Part shown: positions 6,206 through 6,543 of the stretch, in pieces
Layout: every line of letters starts with the position of its first letter
How positions within the stretch are numbered: position 1 is the first letter of the stretch
Made by a program: the position numbers and the translations under genes
The notes under the pieces: model-generated
Databases searched by the model: none
Seen by the model: the letters and a program-made list of their open reading frames with translations, nothing else
What the model was told of the DNA's origin: nothing
Source: DAONDQ01 sp035402645
GTDB lineage: Bacteria > Cloacimonadota > Cloacimonadia > Cloacimonadales > DAONDQ01
DNA: 6,543 bases
NCBI GenBank assembly: GCA_035402645.1
Contig: DAONDQ010000144.1
Coordinates: forward strand, 1-6,543
Reading direction: 5' to 3'

Positions 6206-6261
6206 TTTTGACCCAGTTCAGTTTTATATATAGTACCAGAAATCACCATTTATGGTCAAAA
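6206..6261. repeat. Inverted repeat TTTTGACC ... GGTCAAAA in the divergent spacer
   Basis: Two perfect 8-bp inverted arms lie at 6206-6213 (TTTTGACC) and 6254-6261 (GGTCAAAA), separated by 40 bp. Both lie upstream of the ribbon-helix-helix start at 6277 and within the spacer shared with the divergent LURP-one-like gene. They could be paired operator half-sites for the adjacent regulator, which is inference. By a rough estimate an 8-bp match in a spacer this size has a probability near 0.15 by chance. Confidence 0.3.
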
Positions 6262-6276
6262 AGTAATAAGTAAAAA

Positions 6277-6456
6277 ATGGAAGAATTGAAGATCAAAAAA
6301 GAGTACCGTGACTTTCATGTTGAAATTGAGAGAAGCATTGCCGAAAGGCTATATGAACACTGCGAGAGGACGGAAGATAAAATCATATCAGTTTTCCGAA
6401 GAAGTTTAAAACAATATCTGGATTCAGTGGAAAAGCAGAAACAGGCAGAAGAATAA
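6277..6456 (+). CDS. Small ribbon-helix-helix (CopG/Arc-type) DNA-binding protein
   Basis: This 59-residue open frame runs from ATG at 6277 to TAA at 6454-6456. Its pattern matches a ribbon-helix-helix DNA-binding protein: a short polar strand, YRDFHVEIERS (10-20), then helix A, IAERLYEHCERT (21-32), a turn (EDK), then helix B, IISVFRRSLKQYLDSVEKQ (36-54). This is the usual order of charged strand, xLxxxxxxxG/T and IS-x-x-x-R-x-x-L-x-x-Y-L. Such proteins dimerise, place the strand in the DNA major groove and act as repressors, often of their own gene or of a toxin-antitoxin pair. No toxin gene follows within the window, although the window ends 87 bp later. The start is unambiguous, with AAAAA just upstream and no Shine-Dalgarno. 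The gene is divergent from the LURP-one-like gene. Other helix-forming small proteins cannot be ruled out. Confidence 0.65.
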   Translation: MEELKIKKEYRDFHVEIERSIAERLYEHCERTEDKIISVFRRSLKQYLDSVEKQKQAEE

Positions 6457-6469
6457 TCACATAAGTGAT
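6456..6469. repeat. Short palindrome ATCAC-ATAA-GTGAT after the RHH gene
   Basis: A 5-bp stem with a 4-nt loop overlaps the last base of the stop codon and is followed by CAAAAAA. It has too little G+C and no T-run on the plus strand to be a convincing terminator for the RHH gene. On the minus strand the A-run reads as T but precedes the hairpin. It may instead be a protein-binding palindrome. Confidence 0.25.
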
Positions 6470-6490
6470 CAAAAAATGACAGTATGAGAG

Positions 6491-6543
6491 TATCCCTTCG
6501 GCTACGAGCATCTTGCCTCGCTGATTCGGGTTGCTGACCTTGC
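6491..6543. other. GC-rich unidentified right edge
   Basis: The last 53 bases contain 30 G+C (57%), against roughly a third in the preceding 34 bases. No family could be read from the plus-strand frames. A minus-strand frame stays open from the window edge to a stop at 6383-6385, but most of it is antisense to the RHH gene. It may be the edge of a neighbouring gene, a repeat or a mobile element continuing outside the window. Confidence 0.3.

Noticed and set aside
6291..6476. Direct repeat GATCAAAAAA at 6291-6300 and 6467-6476
   Set aside because: Six of the ten bases are an A-tract, one copy lies inside the RHH coding sequence, and no element structure joins them.
6383..6541. Minus-strand open frame entering from the right edge
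   Set aside because: It is about 53 codons, mostly antisense to the better-supported RHH gene, and its sequence matches no family I can name.

Overview
The window looks like an accessory stretch of a Bacteroidota chromosome. The clues are an HU-family remnant with the sequence style of that phylum, starts without recognisable Shine-Dalgarno sequences, a few TAnnTTTG-like -7 boxes, an exported protein with a possible LA|Q signal-peptidase site, and several small families (DHCW cupin, DUF1801, PhnB-type VOC) that are common there. No rRNA, tRNA, CRISPR array, insertion sequence or integron attC site was recognised. The organism assignment is inference.

Layout: eight plus-strand genes fill 66-4629. 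In order they are an N-terminally truncated HU relic, an unrecognised helical protein, a short QueG-like double [4Fe-4S] protein, a membrane protein with an HExxH motif (M50/site-2-protease-like), a small glyoxalase/VOC protein, a 64-residue zinc-ribbon-like protein, an exported HEAT-repeat-like protein and a DUF1801 protein. Gaps are mostly 30-70 bp. A convergent junction (4630-4701) separates them from a three-gene minus-strand unit transcribed from 6138 down to 4702: a LURP-one/tubby-C2-like protein, a DHCW-motif cupin and a PhnB-like VOC protein. A divergent spacer (6139-6276) then leads into a 59-residue ribbon-helix-helix protein on the plus strand. The last ~53 bases are markedly richer in GC and unidentified.

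Nothing here forms an obvious known pathway. The cupin and PhnB-like genes are tightly coupled (3 bp apart) and probably co-transcribed, perhaps with the LURP-one-like gene 51 bp upstream. The plus-strand genes look like a run of functionally unrelated small genes of mixed base composition, consistent with piecemeal gain. The broken HU gene at the left edge and the compositional break at the right edge fit a plastic region. I found no convincing new multi-gene system. The best leads are the Cys/His-rich insert in the LURP-one-like protein, the short QueG-like protein without the usual C-terminal domain, the HExxH membrane protein, and the orphan ribbon-helix-helix gene with an inverted repeat just upstream.
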